DNA of 64,000 nucleotides from Oenanthe sinensis (taxonomy: Eukaryota; Streptophyta; Magnoliopsida; Apiales; Apiaceae), in assembly GCA_028671895.1 (NCBI GenBank), contig CM053810.1, forward strand, positions 61,195,501-61,259,500. The letters run 5' to 3'. Numbering within the stretch: the stretch's first letter is position 1; each line of letters starts with the position of its first letter. Below are positions 11,836-21,849 of this stretch, piece by piece. The translations under genes were made by a program, and so were the position numbers. Under the pieces are notes generated by a model, which ran no database searches, was not told the origin of the DNA, and saw only the letters and a list, made by a program, of their open reading frames with translations.

Positions 11836-13776
11836 TGGTAATGGAGAAATATGTGTTAGAGGGGCCAAACCTGATCCATCTTTTGGCAGATAATTATCAT
11901 GTCTTGAAAAGTTATTGCTGTTTCTATTGTTGATTTGTTGTAAGAGTTAATTCTAGCTATGATGTAAAACATTTAACCAGGCGGTCACCTTCTCCTGGGA
12001 TTTCATTGTTGTAAGCTGCATCCACGTTAAGGGATGCATATGCATTAGTAAAACATACATTAGTATGTTTGAAATTTCACGTTAAACTTGCATGTTAAAT
12101 GTATTATCTAGTTAATTAGACAAATGAGATTAAACAAATCAACCAGTAATCCATAAGCTTCATTGCTCGTCTAAATTTAACTATCATCATAGCTAAAAAA
12201 GGACACAAGAGAACCCAAATCATTGCGTACTTTCCTTTGCCAGGTCATCAAAACTTTGTTAACATGCAACAAAACCAAATCCAGAACAATAAAGATAATC
12301 CTCCCCGCGAGATTGCAGAGAATAATCAGAATACAAATTGAGATTCCCAAAATTTTATGACTCAATATTTTGGAGAACAATGATCAGTGGAGGAAATTAT
12401 ATTCTTCAAGTCATTGAGTCTTCACAGGTTCAACTCGAGGCCTCCACAGACCCAACTTGTATTTGTGGGTATATTTCAATATCAGTTTCCTCTGAAACAG
12501 AAAAACAGTATTATCAAGTGAGTCTTATACAGTACATCGAACAAGATGAGTTATTAGATACATAAAAACAATTATTACAAAGGCAATACATTTAGCTGAT
12601 TAACTTCGTTTTCAAGAACAATTTAATGAAGCCACAAGGTAAAACTCTAAGCACTAAAGGTGCTATACACATAAACATCTAAGCACACTCAACATCAGGC
12701 GATTAATCACAATATGCCAATAAGGAAAGGACTCCGTTCCAAATCATTAAAACCTTAAGGTTGCTAAGCAGCTACTGAACCCTAAATGATCCACTAAATT
12801 ATCAGTTGTAACTTCAAAATTCAAAAGCAACGAGCCAAAATTGTAGGGCGCTTTCTGTGTTTAAGACACAGGGTGGGCAAGAAAGACAAAAGGCGCATAA
12901 CTGACAAATGTAAGTATAAAGTATGTACTATGTAACAATCAACATTTCGAAATAGATGATCTGTTTATACATATTATATACTATGCTAATCATTTTATGC
13001 TATATCTTACTGAGAGGAAAGTCCACTTACTCCAATTTTAGATTTCCAAACAAATACAAAAGTTCTAAATATCAAATTTGATCAAGTAAAAAATTTGATA
13101 ATGTGATGTACTCAAACAGCTTTTTAAAGTGCAAAGTACAGATAATATCAGTTAAATATTTGCAACTACCGCACATTACTCTGCATAAATGGTAAATTAA
13201 AAGAATCCAAATATATTATCACAAAATTATGGCCAAACTAATAATTTTAACGGTGAAAGATAAGAAGTGTTATACCAATTTTAACATATGCCCTTAATGA
13301 TGATCATTTGCGTGATTCTATGATCAGTACACTGATAGTCCAATACAGTAACTTATCTGAGGCAGGTGCCTTTATGCTATTATGACATAGTAACCTAAAA
13401 ACCTCTGCATCTCTAAACGGAAAGACTAAGAAACAGTTCTTAACAAAAAAAAATAGAACTAGTATTTATGATTATTGCTTCCCCAAGAGTTCATATGTAA
13501 GGAGTTTTCTTTTCCTATATTCGTTTTTTACAAGCCGTTCATCAGAGTATGCATTTTAAACATATTCACAGGAAGTAGCGCATACTTTACCAAGTCACAC
13601 ATTACATATAACATAATACATATATAAACACAGTCAATATCCAACTTAAACATAACTTAAAGACATACATAACACCCCAAACCATTTGCTAATGAAGCAT
13701 AAATTTTTCCCTGCAAATTCACTAACTTTAAAATGAACATCAATATCAAAATAAAGGACTTTTTGGAAACAATTAC
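11836..13776. other. AT-rich region, probably intron and 3' part of the mS41-like gene
   Basis: No recognisable coding sequence. The last exon of the minus-strand mS41-like gene should lie here if the gene is complete, but I could not find a segment encoding the expected C-terminus. A minus-strand stretch near 13466-13524 reads as a short basic peptide, yet its splice frame does not fit. Confidence 0.4.
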
Positions 13777-14141
13777 ATGTTTGCAAGATTCAACACCGAG
13801 TTGCTTGAGCTTGAGAGTACGCGTAACGAGCAGCTTCTGAAAATCACCAATCCCATTTTCAAGCTTCTCCACATAGCTTTCCACCCCTTTTCCAACACCC
13901 TTCAAAAACTCTGGTATCCCAACTTTCACTACACATAAAAACACCAATCAGACATGCTTACACACATAAAAATGTGAACTTTATGACATAAATTTATAAT
14001 ATACACATATACAGATAAAGATAAAGAAAGATTACCTTGATAAGGGGTTGATTTGGAGGAAAAGCTTCTGAAATGTGTAGAAAAAGAAGAGGGTGTAGAC
14101 AAAAATCTTGAATTGATTGATGCAAGTTGCCTCAGAGCCAT
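13777..14141 (-). CDS. mitochondrial ribosomal protein mS41-like (IGR motif), 5' exons only
   Basis: Exon 1 is 14036-14141 and exon 2 is 13777-13928, joined in frame across a 107-bp GT-AG intron. The first 35 residues (MALRQLASINSRFLSTPSS...) are rich in Ser, Arg and Phe and lack acidic residues, as in a mitochondrial targeting peptide. The second exon encodes VGIPEFLKGVGKGVESY and then a charged helix with LLVTRTLKLKQLGVESCKH. This is the IGR-motif/SAM-like fold of small-subunit protein mS41, annotated in plants as fibre protein Fb15-like. Exon 2 ends at CAAACAT|GTAATT (phase 0). Family members continue for some 20 basic residues, which I could not locate, so the 3' end is unresolved and the gene may be truncated. 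The region upstream (14142-14300) is its presumed promoter. Confidence 0.7.
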
Positions 14142-14679
14142 TTTTGTAGCAAGATTTCACTCTGAGTCAAGAATGCACAGAAGAGCAATACAACCTTGAC
14201 CCGACCCGTATCCGGTACCCATTTCAACTCGCAAAGTGCCCTAAAAGGCTAAAGCCCACAGGCCCAACACCAAAATTATATGAGTTAATTATTAAAATTA
14301 TAATTAAAAATATTACAAAAAATATATTTTTCTTTTGTAAAATCAATCGCAGATTATGAAAGTTTACAGAATCTCATTCCATTCATCACAATGTTATAAT
14401 ATTTTATTAAGTAGATTTTTTTTGTATATTAAATGTAAAATTTTATTTTTAAAATTTATCTTTTTTAAGTCTCTAATTAATTCTTCACAATATTTTTTAT
14501 AATATTTTGCTATACATTATATTATTTTCTTAAAAACGTATCACCGTCACATATCATAACATATTGATAAATAAACAAATTTAATAAATATATATTAGAT
14601 TAAGTTTCATTAAAATTGGTTTGTATTTAAAATTTTATAATTAATTTATGTTTCTTATTTCCCTTTTGCGTCAGTTGAA

Positions 14680-16134
14680 GAAGACAATAAGCGGCGGTTG
14701 TAGCTGACGCGTATGACAAAATCGGCTAAACAACCGATGCTAAATAAGTATACGCGTCGGTTCAGTATGTCAAATGCCGCAAGTCAAATTTTAGCGTCAC
14801 TTTATCTTAGACCGACCCATAAAAGCAATTCATGCGTGGGTTTACAGAAGGCCAAGAGCACGCATTTATAGGAGACGGACACATAAATAAAATTATATGC
14901 ATCACTTTTAAAGAGGGCAAACGCATAAAACAGGTTCCAAAATAATTTTTTTTTAATGATAATTGCAACCTATACTAATTAATATTATGTCAAAATCTTA
15001 ATATATAAAACAAATATTGTCATAAACTAGGATGAATAGGCGACACATATAAAATTATGGTTTTTTGTCCTGTTCTATCAAGTTCTTTAATTTAGTGTAC
15101 ACGTATACTAAGTAGTATACGCGTACTCTAATCAATTTAGTGTAGTATCTACATAGGATTATACATATCTATACCTGAGAGATGAATCCCTGCAGAACGA
15201 GGGGAACTGCAGATTAATTGCACTCTTTGCTAGAGCTCCAAGAAATGGACAAAGCACAAGATATACCTCAGTCCATCATCATCTTTTAAGTGCATACTGC
15301 ACGCTGCAATATGTGATTTGTTTGAACTTATTAGATACCTAACATATCTAAGAGCTACAAATTAATAGCAGTACATATAAGGAATATAAACTCAAACGAG
15401 ACCAGTATAGAGTATTGAGAAACTACTAGCCACATGGAGGAGTCTGAGTTACCGGTTGACATAATTGGCACTTGTGATCCATTGTCAATCTGAGCAGCAG
15501 AATCATAAAGTTTCAAGGAAGATGCATGTTTACAAATGAAGTATACACTTCCATTACACATTGCATTGATCAACAGAACAAAGGTGAATTTATAATTCTC
15601 CAGGCCTAACGCAAATATATTAAGCACTGAACTTATTAATTATACCTTTGTAATCCGATTGTAAAAGATTTTTTTGTATACAAAAAAATTATCTAATTCA
15701 TGCGACACCATGTTGAAGATAACTGTCACAAAGATACAATTATAGCCAAATCTTATTAGTAGAGACTACAAGAACGTGAAAAAAAGGAAAAAAAAACTGA
15801 TTTGCACAAAAACTGGAAGCAGATGATAGTACCAGAAATTGAAAGAGATATTACAACCAGCAGTAGCAATAGGTGTTAATTAAATAATTAAGAATATAAC
15901 ATAATTGATACAATAATAATATAATATAGATATATCCGATGATGTGTATAATTAAATTCATCATATTGGCACCTCAAGGCAAGTATTTTACCACATCAAT
16001 ATCCTATCAATACTTATCAGACAAAGCAAGATATATATTATTATAAGAAGCATAGCTAGTTAATCACTAATCACAAGTAAATATAATTAATATACAAACC
16101 TCAAAAAGTGTGACGCAAAATTTTTGTACTAGTG
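14680..16134. mobile_element. probable CACTA-type element, one end recognisable
   Basis: The sequence ending at 16134, TTTTTGTACTAGTG, reads CACTAGTACAAAAA on the minus strand, a classic CACTA (En/Spm) terminus. It is followed inward by TTTTGCGTCACAC. At the other side, 14680-14960 has many short GC-rich words (GCGTC, GACGC, GGCGG, ACCGAC) of the kind found in CACTA subterminal regions. No matching CACTA terminus was found on the left and no transposase is visible, so the left border is a guess and the element is incomplete or degenerate. Confidence 0.4.
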
Positions 16135-16535
16135 TGTTGCACAATATCCCTATTGCTTGAAGACAATTGATTACCTAGTGGCTTGAAATTGCAATGTGTA
16201 TCATGGTTGATCGACCTGAGCATTCTGCAATCTGCATCATGTCTGTCCTGAGTTTGACCAGCTTGTCCTAAAGTCTGGGTAAGGACTTGAATTACATCAT
16301 AGAAATATTGTATGTTCGATCAGCACCACACCAGCAAAGGCAATCATGCCCCAGTTCTTTTGAAATTTCCTGTGCATAAACTCCTCTTGCAAGTTCTTGA
16401 CATAAACTTGCCCACAATTTAGTGCAATCACTTGCACACCAGCAGCATAAGCATCAATCTTAAAAGTTTTTGAAATTTCTTGTTAATTCTGCAGCTTATC
16501 CAACTGTATTTGCAGCATACCTAGTAATCCAAATC
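15175..16535. other. unassigned gene-like sequence
   Basis: Two stretches, about 15175-15640 and 16138-16530, have higher GC and longer open minus-strand segments than their surroundings (for example ALNCGQVYVKNLQEEFMHRK read from 16.4 kb). They lie on both sides of the CACTA-like terminus at 16134. I do not recognise the product, and frames are interrupted; it may be an old gene fragment or retroelement debris. Confidence 0.25.
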
Positions 16536-17007
16536 AAATAATTACAAATTCCGAAAAACAATAATGTTGTTGAAATTTTTTTGTTAAATCGATATGAAGA
16601 TGTAGAGAAGAATAGTTATCATCTTCTCCTATTTACTTAAAATGTGTACTTAAGAGTCCGTTTGCACATGACCTATACTATATAGTTGTATAGATATTTT
16701 AAATATTGATCGATTGAGTGAATTAAGTTAACAAGTTTTGCTGAGAGATCAGAGAAGGTATTCAAGGTTACCAGTAGTAAGAGATATGATTTTTTTTCAA
16801 AAAAAACATTTAATTACCACTTTTTATTCAGTGATGCTATTCGGTCAAGAAAAACATTATGAAGAGCATGAAGCAGTACTTGTTCTTTGCAAGTGGCTAT
16901 TGTTTAAACGTTGCATATATTTCTTTCATGTATACACGAGTTATTCTGAGTATCATATTTACAATGAATTCACTACTTAACAAAATTTTCTGTACTATTT
17001 CTTCTGT

Positions 17008-17307
17008 CTATAATTTTTTACTCAAGCGCAAAGTGAGATCTGCGAAGATGTCTTGTCCACAGGGAATTGTAAGACCACCCTCTGGATGATCATACCCAAA
17101 TTCTTCCTCAGCTTGACTTAGCAACTCTTGGAAGGCAGGTTCACTCAGGTACGAAATTGGAACAACAAATCTTTTTCTTAAGACCTCTCCAACATAGACA
17201 GCCAAGCAGCCCTTTGGGACATCCTGAACATCTGAAACATTTGTCAAAAGAGACGACCTCTGAAGAATTTGTTTGACTTTAAGAATACGAGGCATAAGGA
17301 TTCCCAT
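17008..17307 (-). CDS. SAUR family auxin-responsive protein, pair 1 minus member
   Basis: Intronless 99-aa protein. SAURs inhibit PP2C.D phosphatases and so activate plasma-membrane H+-ATPases, promoting cell expansion. The N-terminus MGILMPRILKVKQILQRSS matches the other minus-strand members of this array. The SAUR core runs from DVPKGCLAVYVGE through RFVVPISYLSEPAFQELL and AEEEFGYDHPEGGL. It differs from its paralogues in three ways: two codons are missing after LLTN, Gly-Gln replaces Arg-Glu in the conserved IPCREDIF motif (IPCGQDIF), and Ile-Leu replaces Ile-Arg at the start. Its TATA box is at 17438-17444. It is divergently paired with the frameshifted SAUR at 18061. Confidence 0.93.
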   Translation of the reverse strand: MGILMPRILKVKQILQRSSLLTNVSDVQDVPKGCLAVYVGEVLRKRFVVPISYLSEPAFQELLSQAEEEFGYDHPEGGLTIPCGQDIFADLTLRLSKKL

Positions 17308-18060
17308 AATTATGATGAAAATATTTTAGGACACAATGTGTACGTTAAAGTAAAGGAAATATCAAGGGATTGGAGAACAAATGAAAGCCGATCACAGTTT
17401 ATCTTTGAGGATTGCTTTCAAATTCCCAATGGTGTGCTTATATAGGAGAACAAGGAAGTGAACAATATCTTCTTCAAATGTATTAACTGGTACACCAGCA
17501 TTTGGATAAGAGAAAATAAGTGGCCAGCACATGCTCTTGTCCAATTAATTATCATGACTAGAGCAAGGCTGTACCCTGGGAATGTAGGACTATATCTGTC
17601 AATTTCTACCGAGAAACAGCATGCCCTACTACTGTCATGTAACCAGATTTCATGATTCTCTGATAGTCCTGCCTTTAATTTTTTCGTTGTCTACATACTG
17701 AAAAATAGACACAATCAAACAGGAAATAAGTCATTTAATCCTTGTCTTGAATATGCATGTGCTTGCTTTTATATTCTACCGGAAGTGGTACGGCAAGATG
17801 TTAAACCAGAAAACGAAATAATAGACTATGCAGTTTTGAAAACAATAGAAGATTGAAAGAGAAAAGCACGTGCTACTGTTTTCCTATGCCGCAAGGTATG
17901 CCCCAATACATTGAAAGATACTGCTATATTCCTGTATATAAATTGGTTGGAGAATTGGCCTAAAGTTATCACAAACCCCATTGTCTAAATATTAACATTT
18001 TCCTCTCCAACTTGCAAATCTCCTTTGTTTTCTACCTTCCTTCAACTCTTTTCTTATACC
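17308..18060. promoter_or_regulatory. bidirectional SAUR promoter, pair 1
   Basis: 753 bp separate the two divergent start codons. A TATA box on the minus side (TATATAA, 17438-17444) lies about 130 bp from its ATG. TATATAAA on the plus side (17935-17942) lies about 120 bp from its own. The middle is conserved with the other four spacers (for example CAGCATGCCCTACTACTGTC near 17618). No canonical TGTCTC auxin element was found near either TATA box. Confidence 0.7.
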
Positions 18061-18359
18061 ATGGGTATCCGCATGCCCCGTATTACATATGTCAAGGATA
18101 TTCTTCAAAGGTCTTCTTCCTTCAAAAACTTTCTGTTTCAACAATTCTAGATGTTCCAAAGGGTTGCTTGGCGGTTTATGTTGGAGAGAGCCAAAGAAGA
18201 TATGTGGTTCCGATTTCGTACCTCAGCGAGCCTACCTTTCAGGAATTGTTAAGTAAAGCTGAGGAAGAATTCGGGTTTAATCATCCAAAGGGTGGCCTTC
18301 CGATTCCCTGCAGAGAAGACATATTCATTAACCTCATTTCAACCTTGAACAGATTATGA
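18061..18359 (+). pseudogene. frameshifted SAUR, pair 1 plus member
   Basis: The start and N-terminus (MGIRMPRITYVKDILQRSS) are normal. Compared with the paralogue at 29622, one base is missing near 18129 (AAAAACTTTCTG against AAAAAGTTTTCTG), and the frame meets TAG after about 30 codons. The rest of the SAUR domain (DVPKGCLAVYVGESQRRYVV ... IPCREDIFINL) is open in the next frame down to the stop at 18359. An in-frame non-ATG start upstream would be needed to express it. Its TATA box and leader remain intact, so it may still be transcribed. A real indel rather than a sequencing error is assumed. Confidence 0.82.
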
Positions 18360-18558
18360 GATACAGTGATGTGTTCCATAAAGTAGTGTAGAAAATTTTG
18401 TAAAACAGACAGTACTTTCTTTGTACATTCAATTCTTTAACATTTCTTATATATTGAGTTCGGAAAGTGAATCAGTCTTGAAATTTTTGGGAGTTATACT
18501 TGATTATATACATGACATTTTTACTTTATTTAAAGGTTACAAATTTGTGGTTATGGGT

Positions 18559-18602
18559 GTCTAGTACACAATCCACCGATTAGAGTACACAATCCACCGA
18601 TT
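18559..18602. repeat. 21-bp tandem duplication
   Basis: GTACACAATCCACCGATTAG occurs twice in succession. The other SAUR units carry a single copy of a related word at the same place (for example GTGCACATTGCACCGATCAA near 30122), so the duplication is private to unit 1. Confidence 0.6.
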
Positions 18603-18740
18603 AGTTTACAAGAAGCGAGGCTAATTGCGATAAAATTTTAGGGAAGCACCATTGCTTTTATTTGTGTCACCATAGGCGTTGTTGCACGTTACAAAAACGA
18701 GACGGGCACAATTTTTGTTGCGTGTCATGGAGGTGCACTA
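18603..18740. repeat. degenerate CACTA-like terminus carried in SAUR units
   Basis: Downstream of each plus-strand SAUR is a copy of a motif whose best-preserved version, CACTACAAGAAACGAGGCCA at 36364, matches the CACTA terminal repeat CACTACAAGAAA. Copies are at about 18603, 30140, 33766 and 36364. A shared stretch including TTTGTGTCACC or a variant follows each. A single insertion before the array expanded would explain this. The opposite terminus was not identified. Confidence 0.4.
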
Positions 18741-19242
18741 ACTAGAAAAAAGATTAAAATCTAACAATGCCTTAATTATCCTGAAATATTGTCAATATAA
18801 CAATTTATAATTAACAACGATCTACATATTATCAAATGATATATTGATAAACAAATCTACAATGATAAAGGCTACATATAACTTTAAGTGTACATGTTCT
18901 GTAACAAAGAGAGCATTAGAAATGAATTCATTAACCTACAACTTGAATTTATGTCTTCAGTTACTAGCCAACATTCAAAAATTGACATCAGATATATGAT
19001 TAGCGAGTCATAGCTGATATTCAGTATACAAGTGAAATTAGATATACGATTAATTTGTCATATGACGGAAAGCTACGATGCTACTAGATTTTTCAAGAAT
19101 AATTGTATTAAAATGGACGAACACAAAGACCTGCAGTCCTGCACATATAAGGCTTTAGGCAATGGTGCTTTTGTTTATTTTTGTTAACGATGACATTATA
19201 AATCATAGATTATGAGCAGCATAATTGTGTAGATAAAGAGTA

Positions 19243-19602
19243 ATGCAGGAAAAAATAGAAGAATCAAAGAATAATTTACAAAAAATAAAAAATATAGCAA
19301 ACAAAACATTTACATATAATAAAGAAATCAATCATCATATTGAAAGTTGTAGGATAAGTATGGAATTAATAAATGATAAAGATATAACTATAAGATTATT
19401 TAGCGAATTATTAGCTAAAAGAGATGAAGAATATAAGTTATTAGCAGAAGAAAATTTAAAACTACAAAGAGAAAAATTTATGAAAGAATTAGGATGTGAA
19501 ATAAAAGTGAAAGAATTAAAAGATGTTTTACAGGAACAATATAAAGTAATAGAAGATCAGGATAAATTGATTAATATATTAAAATTAAATCAGAAAAAAT
19601 GA
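19243..19602 (+). CDS. viral ORF 1, 119-aa coiled-coil protein, unknown function
   Basis: First ORF of the inserted virus, starting about 40 bp inside the left border. The protein is rich in Lys, Glu and Ile with heptad-like leucine spacing and is probably mostly helical. It ends AAAAAATGATAA, so its stop overlaps the start of ORF 2 (ATGA). I recognise no homologue; small ORFs at the 5' end of caulimovirid genomes vary between genera. Confidence 0.6.
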   Translation: MQEKIEESKNNLQKIKNIANKTFTYNKEINHHIESCRISMELINDKDITIRLFSELLAKRDEEYKLLAEENLKLQREKFMKELGCEIKVKELKDVLQEQYKVIEDQDKLINILKLNQKK

Positions 19603-19859
19603 TAAATTCTTTTGGACAAGATTTAAACTCAATAAGAAGAAAATTTAGAATATTAAAATATTATTCTATATCTTTAAATAAAATAGAAGAAGAATTAGAT
19701 AGATTTCAAGATATAATAAACAATAAAAATTGGACAGAAGAGGAGGAAATGATAAATAATTGTAAAATAGCAAAGTTAATGGCATTATATAGAATATATA
19801 ATAATAATATATATTGGAGAAGAAAAGAGTTATTAATTGAATCTAATCTAACTGGATAA
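19599..19859 (+). CDS. viral ORF 2, 86-aa protein, unknown function
   Basis: Overlaps ORF 1 by four bases (ATGA) and is followed after 1 bp by ORF 3. The sequence is charged and helical (SLNKIEEELDRFQDIINN). No known motif. The tight coupling suggests translation from a polycistronic RNA, which in caulimovirids is helped by the inclusion-body transactivator. Confidence 0.55.
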   Translation: MINSFGQDLNSIRRKFRILKYYSISLNKIEEELDRFQDIINNKNWTEEEEMINNCKIAKLMALYRIYNNNIYWRRKELLIESNLTG

Positions 19860-19860
19860 G

Positions 19861-20091
19861 ATGAATAATCAAAGAGACACATCATCTTACTTTGTAAGAA
19901 AAACAGAGGTAAAAGATAATGTTAAAAGAGATTTTGAAAAAATAATGAGATATGAAGAGTATAAGAAAATGGTAATAGCAAAACCATATCAAAATAATAA
20001 ATCAATACAAGTAAAAGAAATGCTTAATGTATATATAGAAAAATTAAAACACAAAGCTAAGAAAGATGCAGAAATATATACTTACGGATAA
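19861..20091 (+). CDS. viral ORF 3, 76-aa protein, tandem paralogue of ORF 4
   Basis: Starts MNNQRDTSSYF and ends KDAEIYTYG. It aligns end to end with the next ORF: both have 76 codons, share NQR.T.SYF near the start, the core RYEE.K, and the terminal EIYTYG. The pair arose by tandem duplication of one gene. No function is recognised. Confidence 0.6.
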   Translation: MNNQRDTSSYFVRKTEVKDNVKRDFEKIMRYEEYKKMVIAKPYQNNKSIQVKEMLNVYIEKLKHKAKKDAEIYTYG

Positions 20092-20094
20092 AAA

Positions 20095-20325
20095 ATGGAA
20101 AATCAAAGATATACGTTATCTTATTTTGAAAATAAATCATTGGTAAAGAATAAAAATAAAAGAAGACTTGAAAAAATAATAAGATATGAAGAGCATAAAG
20201 AAAGGATAATGAAAAGACCTTATCTTAATAGTGAATCTATAAATTATCTTATCATAATTGATGAATATATAGAGAAATTAAAAAATAAAATTAAAAGAGA
20301 CTCAGAGATTTATACTTATGGATAA
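20095..20325 (+). CDS. viral ORF 4, 76-aa protein, tandem paralogue of ORF 3
   Basis: Starts MENQRYTLSYF and ends RDSEIYTYG. Its last codons, ACTTATGGATAAAGG, contain the ATG that starts the movement protein (20318) in another frame. At the equivalent place ORF 3 has ACTTACGGATAA, so no start codon exists there. The protein is basic and helical; function unknown. Confidence 0.6.
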   Translation: MENQRYTLSYFENKSLVKNKNKRRLEKIIRYEEHKERIMKRPYLNSESINYLIIIDEYIEKLKNKIKRDSEIYTYG

Positions 20326-21625
20326 AGGAAAAGAAGTAGTGGAAGAATCTAATAAAACATATTATCAAATGGATACATATGAAGAAGGAACTTCTCAAAG
20401 TTTAAGTTTTAAACCAGAAACTTATTTAAAAATACAAAATGAAAAAGAAGAGTTAACAGTTAAGAAAATATTTAAAACAAATTGGTTCGAAAGAAATAAA
20501 GAAATAAGATATATAGCACAGAAACATGAAAATATTATAGATATTAATAGTATAAATGGAAGAGCAAAAATAAGCTTAATAACAGATGAGATAATAAAAA
20601 GAGAACTAAGAAAGTTAAATAATAAAGAGGTAAAGAAATATAAAAATATTTATTTTGGAGGAGTAGAATTTACTATAAAAGCATATTTTCAAAGAAATAT
20701 AGATACACCTATACAGATATATATACTAGATGATAGAATATTAGGAAATATACAAGATGCATTAATATCAGTAATAAAAGGAAATTTAATTTATCAGAAA
20801 TTAAAATTTACGGTACAACCAGATTTTAGCATATCATTAAAAGATGAACATAAAGAATTAGCTTTAACTTTATATTATAAATTAGATGGAATAAAAATGC
20901 CACCTGGAAGTAAAGTTATAAGTATTGAAACAAAAATGATATATGCATTAACAGGAAATCATCATGTAAATAAACAAAATGAATCAAGTATTTTGGTACC
21001 AAAGATATATCAAGATATATTAGAACAAATAGAACATAAAGAGAGTTCAAGAATAACTATACCAGAAGAAATATATATAGATTTTAATAATAGAATAATG
21101 GAAACACCTAATAAATTGATACCAAGAATGGAAGGATCAAGATTAAGTTTTAGGAAAGAACCTATAATGATAAGACAGAATAGTCTACCTAGTTTACCTA
21201 GAAGATTATTATATAATTATCCTAGGGAAATAAATTTAATAGATATAAATACAGATAGATTAAAAATAAAAGTAATAGTATTTGATGGAATAATAGCAAA
21301 AGAGTGTATTACGGAAATAAATACAGGAGCTATTAAAAGTTTTATACATGTTAGTAAAATTAATGATAATAATTGTAATAAAATAGAACCTCAAACTTAT
21401 AATTATCCTGAAAATGAAAGAGAAGTAATAATTACTAAAAGTATTAATCTAAGATTTAAAATACAAGATTTAGAATATAATATAAATATAGGAGTAATAG
21501 AGTATGATAGTTCTAATGAATTATTATTAGGAAGTGATTTCTTAACTATGATAAATTATAAAATTAATAACAAAGGAATTGAAATAACAGATCAAGGTAA
21601 AGTCAGATTTATAGAAAAAATATGA
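20318..21625 (+). CDS. viral movement protein with a retropepsin-like C-terminal region
   Basis: 435 aa. Residues of about 90-220 form the 30K-type movement-protein core, with IDTPIQIYILDDRILG, KLKFTVQPDFSISLKD and YALTGNHHV. This family binds nucleic acid and lines plasmodesmata for cell-to-cell spread. Beyond residue 300 is a second region resembling an aspartic protease. ITEINTGAIKSFIH has Asn-Thr-Gly-Ala at 335-338, where an active enzyme has Asp-Thr/Ser-Gly-Ala, and LLLGSDFL (402-409) matches the usual ILG.-type strand. The catalytic Asp is therefore absent, and the region is more likely structural. It overlaps ORF 4 by 8 bp and ORF 6 by 4 bp. The frame is intact. Confidence 0.83.
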   Translation: MDKGKEVVEESNKTYYQMDTYEEGTSQSLSFKPETYLKIQNEKEELTVKKIFKTNWFERNKEIRYIAQKHENIIDINSINGRAKISLITDEIIKRELRKLNNKEVKKYKNIYFGGVEFTIKAYFQRNIDTPIQIYILDDRILGNIQDALISVIKGNLIYQKLKFTVQPDFSISLKDEHKELALTLYYKLDGIKMPPGSKVISIETKMIYALTGNHHVNKQNESSILVPKIYQDILEQIEHKESSRITIPEEIYIDFNNRIMETPNKLIPRMEGSRLSFRKEPIMIRQNSLPSLPRRLLYNYPREINLIDINTDRLKIKVIVFDGIIAKECITEINTGAIKSFIHVSKINDNNCNKIEPQTYNYPENEREVIITKSINLRFKIQDLEYNINIGVIEYDSSNELLLGSDFLTMINYKINNKGIEITDQGKVRFIEKI

Positions 21626-21849
21626 ATATTCAAGAAAAAATAGAAAAGAAAAAACAAAAATTACAAAAGATAAAAGATGCATTGCAAGAAGGAATATATT
21701 CACAAATAAAATATTTAGAATATTGTGAAAAAGAGAAAAAATTAGAAGAAGATATAAAAGAATTAGAAGTAATAAAGATTAAACCCTCTGAAAAAATATG
21801 GATAAATATGGGAAATGGATGGATAAAAAGAATATCTAAAAATGACTAG
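21622..21849 (+). CDS. viral ORF 6, 75-aa coiled-coil protein
   Basis: Overlaps the movement protein stop by ATGA and the next ORF by 8 bp. It begins MNIQEKIEKKKQKLQKIKDA and is predicted to be largely coiled coil, ending with WINMGNGWIKRI. Its position between movement protein and coat protein corresponds to the accessory (transmission or virion-associated) genes of other caulimovirids. Specific function is not assignable. Confidence 0.55.
   Translation: MNIQEKIEKKKQKLQKIKDALQEGIYSQIKYLEYCEKEKKLEEDIKELEVIKIKPSEKIWINMGNGWIKRISKND

Noticed and set aside
17308..18060. Canonical TGTCTC auxin-response elements in SAUR promoters
   Set aside because: Related words (TGTCTA, TGTCAA) occur, but I saw no TGTCTC near either TATA box, so no AuxRE was annotated.
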